Source: Candidatus Rokuibacteriota bacterium (GTDB lineage Bacteria; Methylomirabilota; Methylomirabilia; Rokubacteriales; CSP1-6). From it: a stretch of DNA of 54,725 nucleotides. The stretch is taken from NCBI GenBank assembly GCA_003221515.1, contig QHSI01000115.1, positions 1 through 54,725 of the forward strand, in the 5' to 3' direction. The stretch's first letter is position 1, and the number at the start of each line of letters is the position of its first letter. This document shows, one piece after another, positions 19,940 to 32,140 of the stretch. The notes beneath the pieces are model-generated. The model worked only from the letters and a program-made list of their open reading frames with translations, was not told where the DNA came from and made no database searches. The position numbers were made by a program, and so were the translations under genes.

Positions 19940-21730
19940 TCAGCTCTTGAGGACGGACAGAAACGCTTCCTGAGGCACTTCCACCTTCCCGACCTGCTTC
20001 ATCCGCTTCTTCCCTTCCTTCTGTCGCTCCAGCAGCTTCCGCTTGCGGGTGATGTCGCCGCCGTAGCACTTGGCGGTCACGTTCTTGCCCATCGCCTTGA
20101 CGGTCTCGCGGGCGATGACCCGGCTGCCGATCGCCGCCTGGATGGCGACCTCGAAGAGCTGGCGGGGGATCACCTTGCGCAGCTTCTCGACCAGCGCCTT
20201 GCCCTTCTCGTAGGCCTTGTCGCGGTGCACGATGATCGAGAGGGCGTCCACCGGGTCGCCGTTCAACAAAATGTCGAGCTTGACGAGGTCCGACGGGCGG
20301 AACTCCGAGAGCTCGTAGTCGAAGGACGCGTAGCCCTTCGAGATGGACTTCAGCCGGTCGTAGAAGTCGACGACGATCTCCGCCAGCGGGAAGTCGAATT
20401 TGATGTGAACGCGCTTGCCCTGGTACTCGAGCGAGCGGTGCTCGCCGCGCTTTTCCTGGGCGAGCTTGTAGATCGCCGTCATGAACTCCGTCGGCACGAA
20501 CACCGACGACGTCACGTACGGTTCGTCCATCTGCTCGATCCGGTCGGGCGGCGGCAGCTTGGAGGGATTGTCGATGTCGATGATCTCGCCGGCGGTGGTG
20601 AGGATCTTGTACTGCACGCTCGGCGCCGTGACGATCAGCGAGAGATTGAACTCCCGCTCGAGCCGCTCCTGGACGATCTCCATGTGCAGCATGCCGAGGA
20701 ACCCGCAGCGAAAGCCGTAGCCGAGGGCCAGCGACGTCTCCGGCTCGTACGTGAAGGCTGGATCGTTGAGGCGGAGCTTTTCGAGGGCGTCACGGAGCGC
20801 CTCGTAGTCCGTGTCGTCGATCGAGTAGAGCCCGGCGAAGACCATGGGCTTGGCGTCCCGATAGCCGGGGAACGCCGCGGCGGTGGGCCGGGCGGCCTCG
20901 GTGATCGTCTCGCCGACCTTCGCGTCGGCGACCCGCTTCATCGACGCGGTGATGTAGCCGACCTGTCCGGCCGACAGCTCCTCGACCGGCCGCATGTCCG
21001 GGCTGAAGACGCCGACCTGCTGGACCTCGCACGCCCGGCCGTTGGACATGAGGAGGATGCGCATGCCCGGGCGCACGCGGCCGTCGGTCAGGCGCACGTA
21101 GACGACCACGCCCTGGTACGAGTCGTAGAACGAGTCGAAGACCAGCGCCTTGAGCGGCGCGTCCGGGTCGCCTTCCGGTGGCGGGATGCGGGCCACGATC
21201 GCCTCGAGCACCTCGGGGACGCCGGTGCCGTGCTTGGCCGAGATGGCCAGCGCGTCGCCGCCGTCGAGCTCGAGGGTCTCCGTGATCTGGGTCCGCGTTT
21301 CCTCGACGTCGGCGGCCGGCAAGTCGATCTTGTTGATGACGGGGATGATGGTGAGGTTCGCGTCGCTGGCCAGGTAGAAGTTCGCGAGCGTCTGCGCCTC
21401 GATCCCCTGCGCGGCGTCGACGATGAGGACGGCCCCCTCGCACGCGGCGAGCGCCCGCGACACTTCGTAGGAGAAGTCCACGTGCCCGGGCGTGTCGATC
21501 AAGTTGAGCGTGTACTCCTGGCCGTCGCGCGCCCGGTACAGCAGCCGCACCGTGTGCGCCTTGATGGTGATGCCGCGCTCGCGCTCGAGGTCCATCGAGT
21601 CGAGGACCTGATCGACGGCCTTCTTCGCGTCCATCGTACCGGTGAGCGCCAGGAGCCGATCCGCGAGGGTCGATTTTCCGTGATCGATGTGGGCGACGAT
21701 CGAGAAATTGCGAATGCGGCCGAGAACCAT
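19940..21730 (-). CDS. lepA: Elongation factor 4 (back-translocating GTPase)
   Basis: Ribosome-associated translational GTPase. The 596-residue protein has the G-domain motifs [14 protein letters not shown], the switch region [28 protein letters not shown] and NKIDLP, and the LepA-specific C-terminal domain ([20 protein letters not shown]). Full length. A TAGACT -10-like box sits only 6 bp before the ATG at 21730. Confidence 0.98.
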   Translation of the reverse strand: MVLGRIRNFSIVAHIDHGKSTLADRLLALTGTMDAKKAVDQVLDSMDLERERGITIKAHTVRLLYRARDGQEYTLNLIDTPGHVDFSYEVSRALAACEGAVLIVDAAQGIEAQTLANFYLASDANLTIIPVINKIDLPAADVEETRTQITETLELDGGDALAISAKHGTGVPEVLEAIVARIPPPEGDPDAPLKALVFDSFYDSYQGVVVYVRLTDGRVRPGMRILLMSNGRACEVQQVGVFSPDMRPVEELSAGQVGYITASMKRVADAKVGETITEAARPTAAAFPGYRDAKPMVFAGLYSIDDTDYEALRDALEKLRLNDPAFTYEPETSLALGYGFRCGFLGMLHMEIVQERLEREFNLSLIVTAPSVQYKILTTAGEIIDIDNPSKLPPPDRIEQMDEPYVTSSVFVPTEFMTAIYKLAQEKRGEHRSLEYQGKRVHIKFDFPLAEIVVDFYDRLKSISKGYASFDYELSEFRPSDLVKLDILLNGDPVDALSIIVHRDKAYEKGKALVEKLRKVIPRQLFEVAIQAAIGSRVIARETVKAMGKNVTAKCYGGDITRKRKLLERQKEGKKRMKQVGKVEVPQEAFLSVLKS

Positions 21731-21770
21731 CGGTTCAGTCTAACACGCCGCGTCGCGGCCCCGACGACCC

Positions 21771-22853
21771 TCAGCGGGAGCGTGTCGCGCCGTCCGGGAC
21801 GACCGCGCCCGACTCCAGCACGACCTCGGGGCCGATGCGCGCGCGCGCCCCGATCTTGACGTCGGCGCCGACGACGCAGCGCTCGAGCACGGCGCCGGCG
21901 CCGACCGCGACGCGCTCCCAGAGGACGGCGCCCTCCACCCGGGCGCCGTCGCCGACCTGCGCGCCGTCGCCTAGGACGGTGCCGGGACCGACGCGACAGT
22001 CTCGACCGAGCACGGCGCCGGCGCCCACCACCGACGGAGCGACGACTTGCGCGCCGTCGGCCACGGATCCGCCCGCGCCGATCCAGCTTCCGCCGCGGCG
22101 CTCGCCGGGCGGGGACAACGGCATGTTGGCCCGGCCCTCGAGCAGATCGATGTTGCCGGCGCGATACGCCACGGGGTCGCCCAGGTCCCGCCAGTACGTC
22201 CGCGGGCACCAGCCGTAGGACGTGATGCCCTCGGCGATCAGCGCGGGAAAGAACTCGCGCTCGATCGAGCTCGGGCGGTCCGGCGGGATCCGGGCGAGCA
22301 GCGGCGCGTCGATGAGATAGATCCCGGCGTTGATGGTGTTGGTCGTGATCTCCTCCTCGGCGGTCGGCTTTTCGCGAAACCGCCGGAGGCGGCCATTGGC
22401 GTCGGTCTCGACGAGCCCGAACTGGCGCGGGTCGTCGACCGGCTGCAGGAAGATGGTCGTGCGCGAGCCGCGCGCCTCGTGCAGGCGGCGCATCGCGGTC
22501 AGGTCGGCATCGGTGAGGACGTCGCCATTGAGCACGAAGAGCGGGCCCGCGGTCAGGTCGGCGGCGCGGCGCGCTCCGCCGCCCGTTCCGAGTGGCTCGT
22601 CCTCCACGACGTACCGGAGCCGCACGCCGAGACGCTGGCCGTCGCCGAGTGCGGCGCGGACGTCATCCACGCGATACGAGCACGCCAGCACGACGTCGGA
22701 GACGCCGTGCGCGCGTAGCAGCGCGAGCTGGTACGCCAGGAGAGGGCGATTCAGGATCGGGACGACGGGTTTGGCGCGGGCGAGCGTCAGCGGCCGCAGG
22801 CGCGTGCCCTGGCCGCCCGCCAAGATCACCGCCTGGCGCGCGCCTCCCCTCAC
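21771..22853 (-). CDS. Sugar-phosphate nucleotidyltransferase with left-handed beta-helix
   Basis: A 360-residue enzyme that activates a sugar-1-phosphate with an NTP. The N-terminal domain has AVILAGGQGTRLRPLTLARA, KPVVPILNRPLLAY, EPLGTGGGARRA and LNGDVLTDADL; the C-terminal quarter is hexapeptide repeats ([20 protein letters not shown]). The closest classes are mannose-1-phosphate guanylyltransferase and glucose-1-phosphate thymidylyl- or uridylyltransferase; the substrate cannot be decided by eye. It starts at GTG 22853, overlapping the preceding stop (TAGTG), and belongs to the UDP-sugar block. Confidence 0.88.
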   Translation of the reverse strand: MRGGARQAVILAGGQGTRLRPLTLARAKPVVPILNRPLLAYQLALLRAHGVSDVVLACSYRVDDVRAALGDGQRLGVRLRYVVEDEPLGTGGGARRAADLTAGPLFVLNGDVLTDADLTAMRRLHEARGSRTTIFLQPVDDPRQFGLVETDANGRLRRFREKPTAEEEITTNTINAGIYLIDAPLLARIPPDRPSSIEREFFPALIAEGITSYGWCPRTYWRDLGDPVAYRAGNIDLLEGRANMPLSPPGERRGGSWIGAGGSVADGAQVVAPSVVGAGAVLGRDCRVGPGTVLGDGAQVGDGARVEGAVLWERVAVGAGAVLERCVVGADVKIGARARIGPEVVLESGAVVPDGATRSR

Positions 22854-23023
22854 TATCTACTCGGCGACCAGGGCTCCGCCTCGCTGATCAGCATCACCGG
22901 GATGCCATCGCGCACGGGGTACGCCTTGCGGCACGCGGGGCAGATGATCCGGGTCTCCTCGAAGAGGAGATCGCCCTTGCACGCGGGGCAGGCGAGGATC
23001 GCCTTCAGTTCGTCGTCGATCAT
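22853..23023 (-). CDS. Trm112/UPF0434-family zinc-binding protein
   Basis: A 56-residue protein with two CxxC pairs (ILACPACKGDLL and RIICPACRKAYPV) followed by RDGIPVMLISEAE, the standard YcaR/Trm112 pattern. Such proteins are small zinc scaffolds; in Gram-negative bacteria they often sit near cell-envelope sugar genes. ATGA overlap with the epimerase upstream and TAGTG overlap with the nucleotidyltransferase downstream show tight co-translation. Confidence 0.88.
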   Translation of the reverse strand: MIDDELKAILACPACKGDLLFEETRIICPACRKAYPVRDGIPVMLISEAEPWSPSR

Positions 23024-23949
23024 GAGCTCAGCTCCTTCCGGAACCACGCGACGGTTTGCCGCAGGCTTTCGCCGAACGGCGTCGCCGCGCTCCACCCGAG
23101 CCGCTTCTTGGCGCGCGTCGCGTCGAGCACGCTCCGGCGTTGCTCGCCCGGCCGCGCCGGACCGTGCTCGGCCGGGACGGTCACGCCGGTGAGCTGCGCC
23201 AGCTCTCGGTAGATGTCGTTGACCGTTTTCTCGACGCCGGTCCCGATGTTCATCACCCCGACGGCGTCGGGGGAGACCACCGCCCGCGAGACCGCATCGG
23301 CGACGTCGAGCACGTAGACGTAGTCGCGGGTCTGCTCACCGTCGCCGGTCACGATGCACGGATCTCCGGCCAGCAGACGCGACGTGAAGATCGCGACGAC
23401 CCCGGCTTCCCCCGCCGGATCCTGGCGCGGGCCGAACACGTTCGCCAGCCGCAGCGTCAGAGCGCGGCCGCCCGTCAAGCCCACCCAGCAGTCGACGTAC
23501 CGCTCGGCCGCCGTCTTCGACACGCCGTAGGGCGACGAGGGCCGCAGGGGATGGTCCTCAGGCGTCGGCAGCACGTCGGTGTCACCGTACCCCGCGCCGC
23601 CGGTCGACGTATAGATGATGCGGCGAACGCCCGTGAGCCGGCACGCCTCCAGGAGCGCGATCGTTCCGAGCACGTTGATGCTGGCGTCGAATCGTGGATC
23701 GATGACCGACCGGGAGACCGCGGCCTGGGCGGCGACGTGGACGACGACGTCGGGCCGGGTGGTCGCGATCACCTCGACGAGCCGCGCGTCGCGCAGATCG
23801 CACACGTGGAGTCGTGCGTTCGGATGAATTCGCTCGCGCCGTCCGGTGGACAGGTTGTCGATCACCTCGACGGCGTGGCCGTCCTCGAGCAGACGATCGA
23901 CGACGTGGGAGCCGACGAAGCCCGCGCCGCCGGTCACCAAGATTTTCAC
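23020..23949 (-). CDS. NAD-dependent epimerase/dehydratase, UDP-glucose 4-epimerase type
   Basis: Extended short-chain dehydrogenase of 309 residues with the NAD fold ([20 protein letters not shown]), [14 protein letters not shown], the catalytic [11 protein letters not shown] (Y-x3-K) and the C-terminal sugar-binding part ([16 protein letters not shown]). It probably interconverts UDP-hexoses or UDP-pentoses for surface polysaccharide; the exact substrate is open. Start GTG at 23949 overlaps the uxs stop (GTGA). Confidence 0.88.
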   Translation of the reverse strand: MKILVTGGAGFVGSHVVDRLLEDGHAVEVIDNLSTGRRERIHPNARLHVCDLRDARLVEVIATTRPDVVVHVAAQAAVSRSVIDPRFDASINVLGTIALLEACRLTGVRRIIYTSTGGAGYGDTDVLPTPEDHPLRPSSPYGVSKTAAERYVDCWVGLTGGRALTLRLANVFGPRQDPAGEAGVVAIFTSRLLAGDPCIVTGDGEQTRDYVYVLDVADAVSRAVVSPDAVGVMNIGTGVEKTVNDIYRELAQLTGVTVPAEHGPARPGEQRRSVLDATRAKKRLGWSAATPFGESLRQTVAWFRKELSS

Positions 23950-24881
23950 GAGCCAAGCGCCTCCCGGAACCAGTCGACGGTGCGGCGCAACCCGTCGTCG
24001 GTGTCCACGCGTGGCTCCCAGCCGAGCTGCGAGCGCGCCAGCGTGATGTCGGGCTGGCGCACCTTGGGATCGTCGACCGGGAGCGGGCGGAACACGATCT
24101 CGCTTCGCGAGCCGGTGAGCCGGATGATGCGCTTGGCGAGCTCCAAGAGCGTCATCTCCTGCGGGTTGCCGATGTTCACGGGATCGTTCACCGGCGCCTG
24201 CATGAGCCGCCACAGACCGTCGATGAGATCGGTGATGTACTGGAACGAGCGCGTCTGACCGCCGTCGCCGAACACCGTGAGGGGCGCGCCGCTCAGGGCC
24301 TGACCGATGAACGCGGGAATCGCGCGCCCGTCGTTGAGCCGCATGCGCGGACCGAAGGTGTTGAAGATGCGGACGATGCGCGTGTCGATGCCGTGCGTGC
24401 GGTGGTACGCCATCGTGATCGCCTCCGCGAATCGCTTGGCCTCGTCGTAGACGCCGCGCGGGCCGACCGGGTTCACGTGGCCCCAGTAGTCCTCCTTCTG
24501 GGGATGCACGAGCGGATCGCCGTACACTTCGGAGGTCGAGGCCAGCAGGAAGCGCGCGTTCTTCGCCTTGGCGACCCCGAGCGCGTTGTGGGTGCCGAGC
24601 GCGCCGACCTTCAGCGTCTGGATGGGGAGCTCGAGATAGTCGAGGGGCGACGCGGGGCTGGCGAAGTGGAGCACCCAGTCGAGCGGGCCGTCGACCCGGA
24701 TGTACTCCGTGACGTCGTGCTCGACCAGGGCGAAGCCGCGCCGCGCCGCCAGGCCGGCCAGATTGTTGCGCGACCCGGTCACGAAGTCATCCATGGCGAC
24801 GACGTCCCAGCCCTTGTCGAGGAAGTACTCGCAGAGGTGCGAGCCGATGAACCCCGCCCCGCCCGTGACCAGGATCCGCAT
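23946..24881 (-). CDS. uxs: UDP-glucuronate decarboxylase (UDP-xylose synthase)
   Basis: Extended SDR of 311 residues that decarboxylates UDP-glucuronate to UDP-xylose. Motifs: [20 protein letters not shown], the characteristic [40 protein letters not shown], and the YDEAKRFAE active site; the second half holds [19 protein letters not shown]. This set separates Uxs from related epimerases. It follows ugd, which makes its substrate, so the pair would yield UDP-xylose. The symbol uxs is used for family membership. Confidence 0.92.
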   Translation of the reverse strand: MRILVTGGAGFIGSHLCEYFLDKGWDVVAMDDFVTGSRNNLAGLAARRGFALVEHDVTEYIRVDGPLDWVLHFASPASPLDYLELPIQTLKVGALGTHNALGVAKAKNARFLLASTSEVYGDPLVHPQKEDYWGHVNPVGPRGVYDEAKRFAEAITMAYHRTHGIDTRIVRIFNTFGPRMRLNDGRAIPAFIGQALSGAPLTVFGDGGQTRSFQYITDLIDGLWRLMQAPVNDPVNIGNPQEMTLLELAKRIIRLTGSRSEIVFRPLPVDDPKVRQPDITLARSQLGWEPRVDTDDGLRRTVDWFREALGS

Positions 24882-24889
24882 CGGGCAAC

Positions 24890-26200
24890 CTACGAGCGAC
24901 GCAAGGGCTTGCGGCCGATCGAGTAGTACTCGAAGCCGAGCCGCCGCATGCGCTCCGCTTCCCAGAGGTTCCGCCCGTCGAAGACGATCGGCTGGCGCAT
25001 CACGCCCCGCAGCCGCTCGAGGTTCAGGAACTTGAATTCGTTCCACTCGGTGATGAGCGCGACGCCGTCGGCGCCGGTGGCCGCCGCGTACGGCGAATCG
25101 GCGTACTCGACCAGCGTCGGCAGCACCTTGCGCGCGTTGGGGATGGCCACCGGATCGTAGACGCAGACCGTCGCGCCCAGATCGATGAGCCGCGTGATCA
25201 CGTCGATGGACTTGGCCTCGCGCATGTCGTCCGTGTTGGGCTTGAAGGCCAGTCCGAGGATCGCGATGCGGCGGGTGTGCATCGGCGCCAGCGCTCGCTC
25301 GATCACCGACAGGAAGTGGATGGTCCGCCCGGCGTTGACGTCGACGACGGCGCGCAGCAGATCGAACTTGTAGCCGAGCGTCGCCGCGGTGTGGATGAGC
25401 GAGTCGGTGTCCTTGGGAAAGCAGCTCCCGCCGTAGCCGAGGCCCGCCTGCAGGAAGGCGGGGCCGATCCGGGCGTCGAGGCCCATGCCCTTCATGACCT
25501 GGGTGACGTCGGCCCCGGCGAGCTCGCAGATGTTCGCGACCGCGTTGATGAAGGAAATCTTGGTCGCGAGGAACGCATTGGACGCGTACTTGATCATCTC
25601 CGCCGACGGCACGTCCGTGATGATCATCGGCCGCTCGAGCGGCGCATAGAGCTCCAGCAAGGTCATGGCGACCTGCTGCGTCGGGGCGCCGATGACGATG
25701 CGATCCGGGCGGAGCGTGTCTTCGATCGCCGAGCCCTCGCGGAGGAACTCCGGGTTCGACACGACGTCGAAGGGGACGGGCTGTCGCTGGTGGCGCTCGA
25801 TGACCTCGCGGACGAACTCGCCGGTGCCGACCGGGACCGTCGACTTGTTGACGACGACGATGTACCGGTCCATGGCCCGGCCGATCTCCTGAGCGACCGC
25901 TTCGACGGCGCTGAGGTCGGTTTGGCCGTTCGTCTTGGGCGGCGTGCCGACGGCGATGAAGACGATGACGGATCTGCGGACGGTGCCGGGGAGATCGGTG
26001 GTGAACGACAGGCGGCCGTCGCTGACGTTGCGGGCCACCATCTCCTCGAGGCCGGGCTCGTAGATGGGAAGGTGGCCAGCCTGGAGCATGAGGACCCGAT
26101 CAGGCACGTTGTCGACGACGACGACTTCGTTTCCGAGATCGGCGAAGACGGCGCCGGTCACCAAGCCGACGTAGCCGGCGCCAACCACGCAAATATTCAT
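24890..26200 (-). CDS. ugd: UDP-glucose 6-dehydrogenase
   Basis: Oxidises UDP-glucose to UDP-glucuronate with two NAD. The 436-residue protein has the N-terminal Rossmann motif [61 protein letters not shown], the catalytic cysteine in [14 protein letters not shown] near residue 260 and the C-terminal [16 protein letters not shown]. It opens the UDP-sugar block. GAGG precedes the ATG, and a TATGAT box lies just upstream, overlapping the ctaG stop. Confidence 0.96.
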   Translation of the reverse strand: MNICVVGAGYVGLVTGAVFADLGNEVVVVDNVPDRVLMLQAGHLPIYEPGLEEMVARNVSDGRLSFTTDLPGTVRRSVIVFIAVGTPPKTNGQTDLSAVEAVAQEIGRAMDRYIVVVNKSTVPVGTGEFVREVIERHQRQPVPFDVVSNPEFLREGSAIEDTLRPDRIVIGAPTQQVAMTLLELYAPLERPMIITDVPSAEMIKYASNAFLATKISFINAVANICELAGADVTQVMKGMGLDARIGPAFLQAGLGYGGSCFPKDTDSLIHTAATLGYKFDLLRAVVDVNAGRTIHFLSVIERALAPMHTRRIAILGLAFKPNTDDMREAKSIDVITRLIDLGATVCVYDPVAIPNARKVLPTLVEYADSPYAAATGADGVALITEWNEFKFLNLERLRGVMRQPIVFDGRNLWEAERMRRLGFEYYSIGRKPLRRS

Positions 26201-26210
26201 GGGTCCTCAA

Positions 26211-27044
26211 TCATATCAGACGCCTACCGGTCGGCCGGTCTTCGTCGGCCGCACGTTCGTCGTCGTCGGAATCGTCGGCGACCCAACGGAAGAAGACGCT
26301 CGTGAACGCCACCAGCGGAATCACGCCGGCCGGCACCCACATGATGAGGCCCCCGAGCCGCTGATCGGCGAGCGGCGACAGGTCCCACACCCGCGGCGCG
26401 GCCGCGTAGAACGGATAGAGCACGTGCTCGGCGCCGGTGATCATCGCGGCGACCACCGTCATCGGTATCCCGAACGCGAAGAGATAGAGGATCTGCGGTC
26501 CGTAGTGCAGGCGCGCGAGCTGTCGCGACGGCGAGAGCACTGGCCACCAGCCGAGCGTGGCGGTCACGATCAGCGCGAGGTGCTCGACCACGTGCCACGC
26601 GTGTCGCTCGAGCGCCACGCCGTACGGGCCGGGCAGATGCCAGCCGACGAGCGCCACCGCGTAGAGCGCGAGCGCCGGGACGGGCCGCGTCACCGCGCCG
26701 GCCGCCCTCCGGCTCCCTGGCCATCGGAGAAGAACGCCGAGCCGCGTATCGATCATCCACGCCGGCGTCCCGCCGAGCAGGAGCGGCGGGACCACGAGCG
26801 TCAGGAGCAGGTGCTGCACCATGTGGGCGCTGAAGAGATAGAAGTCGCTCAGGTCGTGCAGGGGGCCGTTCAGCGCGCCGAGCACGACGAGCAGGCCGCC
26901 GAAGAAGAGCGTCGGCTGGCGCACGCCGCGACCGGGGCCGCGCGTCCAGGCGAGCGCGTAGGCGGCGGCCAGGAGACCCACGCCGAGCAGCACGTCGGCG
27001 TGGATGGAAAGGGATGTCCAGGACAACGGCGGCGGCGACGCCAT
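26211..27044 (-). CDS. ctaG: Cytochrome c oxidase assembly factor CtaG (caa3 type)
   Basis: A 277-residue polytopic membrane protein of the caa3_CtaG family, needed for assembly of caa3 oxidases in Bacillus. It has about seven membrane segments and the family motifs FYLFSAHMVQHLLLTLVVPP, LLLGGTPAWM, HAWHVVEHLALIVTATLGWW and MWVPAGVIPLV; the histidines in the membrane are probably copper-related. It is last in the coxB-ctaDE-ctaF-ctaG operon. The C-terminus is very acidic (ADDSDDDERAADED). Confidence 0.9.
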   Translation of the reverse strand: MASPPPLSWTSLSIHADVLLGVGLLAAAYALAWTRGPGRGVRQPTLFFGGLLVVLGALNGPLHDLSDFYLFSAHMVQHLLLTLVVPPLLLGGTPAWMIDTRLGVLLRWPGSRRAAGAVTRPVPALALYAVALVGWHLPGPYGVALERHAWHVVEHLALIVTATLGWWPVLSPSRQLARLHYGPQILYLFAFGIPMTVVAAMITGAEHVLYPFYAAAPRVWDLSPLADQRLGGLIMWVPAGVIPLVAFTSVFFRWVADDSDDDERAADEDRPTGRRLI

Positions 27045-27364
27045 CAGCGGTTGAAGACCAGGAAGGCGCCGGTCAATGTCATCAGCGCCACCGCCAGACC
27101 GGTGGCGAGGATCAGCGGCCCCACGAACACGAACGTGAGCACGCGTGAGTCGTAGCGCAGGTGCATGTAGAAGAGCACGACGAGCGCGAACTTCGCCGCC
27201 GACATCGCGAGCAGCAGCGGCACGATGATCGGCGCGAGTTGCCGCACGTAGATCACTCCGACCTCGAGGGCCGTGACGCCGGTCAGCACGAGCGCCACCA
27301 GCACGTAGGTCCCGACCGTCGCGTGCTCGCCGCCAGGCCGCTCCTCGGTCACGTCAGCCTCCAT
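27044..27364 (-). CDS. ctaF: Cytochrome c oxidase subunit IV
   Basis: A 106-residue membrane protein with three hydrophobic segments (VGTYVLVALVLTGVTALEVG, VPLLLAMSAAKFALVVLFYM, FVFVGPLILATGLAVALM) and the family feature FALVVLFYMHLRYDSRVL. It is a small non-catalytic subunit of caa3-type oxidase. It overlaps ctaG by 1 bp and follows the fused subunit I-III gene. Confidence 0.88.
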   Translation of the reverse strand: MEADVTEERPGGEHATVGTYVLVALVLTGVTALEVGVIYVRQLAPIIVPLLLAMSAAKFALVVLFYMHLRYDSRVLTFVFVGPLILATGLAVALMTLTGAFLVFNR

Positions 27365-27387
27365 CGTTCAACGCCGCCCCGCGTGGA

Positions 27388-29762
<2,375 letters not shown>

Positions 29763-29766
<4 letters not shown>

Positions 29767-30773
29767 TTGAGGCTCAAGAGATAGGCGGCCACGGCGCGCG
29801 CCTGGTCGTCGGTGAGGCCGAGCGCGGGCATCTTCGAGCCCGGCTTCAACGCGATCGGATCCTTGACCCACGCGGCGACGGTCGCGGCCGTGCTCGGGAA
29901 CATGCCGGCCGCCAGTGTCCGCCGGCTCCCGAACGTGGTGAGGTCGGGGCCGAGCGAGCCGGTCGAGACGCCGCGGATGGTGTGGCAGCCGACGCACGCG
30001 CTGCGCGCGTAGATCGCCTTGCCCTCGGCGGCCGGCCCGGTCGGCTCGGCCGGCGTCGCCTTCTGCGCGGCGATCCACCGCTCGAACGTCGCGGGGGCGT
30101 CGACGACCACGCGCAGGCCCATGTTCGCGTGGGAGAGGCCGCAGAACTCGGCGCACTGGCCGCGGTACTCGCCCGGAGTGTCCGGGGTGAAGGTGAGCCG
30201 GTTCAGGCGCCCGGGGACCACGTCGCGCTTGCCGCCGAGCTGCGGCACCCAGAAGCTGTGGATCACGTCGGGGCCGTCGAGCGTGAGGGCGACGGGCCTT
30301 CCGGCCGGCACGTGCAGCTCGTTGGCGGTGACGACGTCGAGCGAGGGATAGCGGAACTCCCACCACCACTGGTGCCCCAGCACCCTGATCTCGAGGGCCG
30401 CCGGGACGGGCGCAGCCTGCGTCCGGAAGATCACCTGGATCGTCGGCACCGCGATCGCCAGCAGGACGAGCGCGGGCGCGATCGTCCATCCGATCTCGAG
30501 CGCCGTGTGGCCGCGCGTCTGGGACGGGAGCGCGGCGTCTCGGCCACGGTAGCGGACGAGGATCCAGACCAGCACGACCGCCACGATCAGTGCGATCGCC
30601 ACCGCCACCCCGGTGATGATCCCGTAGAGGTGGAGGATCGAGCGCGCGAGATCCGAGCGCGCGATCAGCGTCGTCATGGGCCCGTCCCGCGCGCAGCCGC
30701 CGAGCCCGAGGGCGACGTCGAGCGCGCCCATCGACGCCACGAGGCGGCGGATCGGCGCGCGACAGCACGACAT
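29763..30773 (-). CDS. coxB: Cytochrome c oxidase subunit II with fused cytochrome c
   Basis: A 336-residue subunit II. A lipobox-like ALGLGGC near residue 27 suggests a lipid anchor. Two membrane helices follow (ITGVAVAIALIVAVVLVWIL, IGWTIAPALVLLAIAVPTI). The CuA domain has HSFWVPQLGGKRDVVPG and GQCAEFCGLSHANMG with all copper ligands. The C-terminal cytochrome c domain has the heme site SACVGCHTIRG and the axial Met in PGSKMPALGL. The fused heme c defines the caa3 class. It is the first gene of the oxidase operon. Confidence 0.96.
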
Positions 30774-30796
30774 CGGGCCCTCCTGCCGGCGGCCGC

Positions 30797-32047
30797 TCAG
30801 GCGTCCGCGGCGTCGGCCAGTACGAGCAGCGTGTGGAGGAGCGCGTTGGCTCCGCGCTCGATCGCCGCCGGGTCGCTCATCTCGTCGACGCGGTGGCTGC
30901 GTCCGCCCTGGGACGGAATGAAGATCATCCCGGCGTCGACGACGCGCGCGAGGTTCTGCGCGTCGTGACCGGCCGCCGAGTAGAGACGCTGATGTGCCAG
31001 GCCCAGCGTGTCGCACACCTTCTGGATCGTCGCCTGGACGCGTGGCGAGCATTGCGCGGGCGTCGTCGCCGAGACCGGCTGGATCTCCGCCTCGAGGCGG
31101 TGCGCGCGCGCCACTTCGCGGGCGAGCGCGGCGCACTCGCCGGCCAGGCGCTCGAGCACGCCGGCGTCCGGGTCGCGCATCTCGTGCATGAGCTCGGCGC
31201 GGCCGGGGACGATGTTGGAGGCGCCGGGATGGACGCGGACCACACCGAAGTTGGTGACGCTCACATCGCTGCCGCGCGTGACCACGTGCTCGCGAACGCG
31301 CAGCGCGTAGTCGGCGGCGGCCAGGAAGGCATCGCGTCGCCGCGGCATCGGCGTCGTGCCGGCGTGATCGGCCTGGCCGACGAAGATCACGCGGGAGCGC
31401 CGGACGCCCACGATCGCCTCGACGACTCCGATGGGTACGCCCGCCTCTTCCAGCCGGGGGCCCTGCTCGATGTGCAGCTCGACGTAGGACGCCACGGCGC
31501 CCGCCGGCGCTTTCGCCTCGGCCGCGCGATGGGCGTCGAAGCCGGCGCCGGCCATCGCGTCCACGAGCCGCGTGCCGTCCACCGCCGCCATCTCGTCGAT
31601 CCGCGCGGCGTCGAGCAGGCCACAGAAGGCGCGCGAGCCGAAGAGACTGCCGTAGCGGCCTTCCTCGTCGCTCCAGGCCGCCACCACCAGCGGCCGGCGA
31701 TGACGCGTCTTGGTCTCCCGAATGACTTCCAAGCACTCGAGCCCCGCGAGGACGCCGAGCGCGCCGTCGAGCACGCCGCCCTCGGGAACGGTGTCGATGT
31801 GCGAGCCGGTGACGACTGCGGGCGTTTCCGGAACCCACGCGCGGATGCCGTCGGCGCCGAAGACGTTGCCGGCGGGATCGACCCAGGTCTCGAGACCCGC
31901 CGCGCGCATCTCGCCGAGGAGCCACGCCCGCGCCTGTTCATGGGCCGGCGACCAGCAGAATCGTGTGACGCCGCCGCCGGGCAGGGCGCCGAAGCGGGCG
32001 AGCGCATCGATGCGAGAAGTGAGGCGCGGAAGCGAGATGGCGATCAC
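30797..32047 (-). CDS. M20-family hydrolase, N-carbamoyl-amino-acid / allantoate amidohydrolase type
   Basis: Binuclear zinc hydrolase of 416 residues. Motifs: GSHIDTVPEGGVLDGALGVL (metal His and Asp), WSDEEGRYGSLFGSRAF (catalytic and metal Glu), ELHIEQGPRLEEAGVPIGVV, HAGTTPMPRRRD and the late SAAGHDAQNLA. This matches the carbamoylase/allantoate amidohydrolase/ureidoglycolate branch; the substrate is undecided but is likely an N-carbamoyl or ureido compound. It starts at GTG 32047, divergent from the acyl-CoA dehydrogenase pair, with a TATACT box only 8 bp upstream. Confidence 0.88.
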   Translation of the reverse strand: MIAISLPRLTSRIDALARFGALPGGGVTRFCWSPAHEQARAWLLGEMRAAGLETWVDPAGNVFGADGIRAWVPETPAVVTGSHIDTVPEGGVLDGALGVLAGLECLEVIRETKTRHRRPLVVAAWSDEEGRYGSLFGSRAFCGLLDAARIDEMAAVDGTRLVDAMAGAGFDAHRAAEAKAPAGAVASYVELHIEQGPRLEEAGVPIGVVEAIVGVRRSRVIFVGQADHAGTTPMPRRRDAFLAAADYALRVREHVVTRGSDVSVTNFGVVRVHPGASNIVPGRAELMHEMRDPDAGVLERLAGECAALAREVARAHRLEAEIQPVSATTPAQCSPRVQATIQKVCDTLGLAHQRLYSAAGHDAQNLARVVDAGMIFIPSQGGRSHRVDEMSDPAAIERGANALLHTLLVLADAADA

Positions 32048-32055
32048 AGGGAGGA

Positions 32056-32061
32056 AGTATA
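32056..32061 (-). promoter_or_regulatory. Possible -10 box for the M20 hydrolase gene
   Basis: TATACT on the minus strand lies 8 bp before the GTG at 32047, with a weak TTACCT 16 bp further upstream. No ribosome binding site follows, so a leaderless transcript is implied. Confidence 0.4.
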
Positions 32062-32140
32062 AAGCCTTGACTTCCCGAGGTAAGGATTCGAAGATGAATC
32101 ACTGTTCAGTCGCTCCCCGCCGCCCACTTCAGGAGGGCAC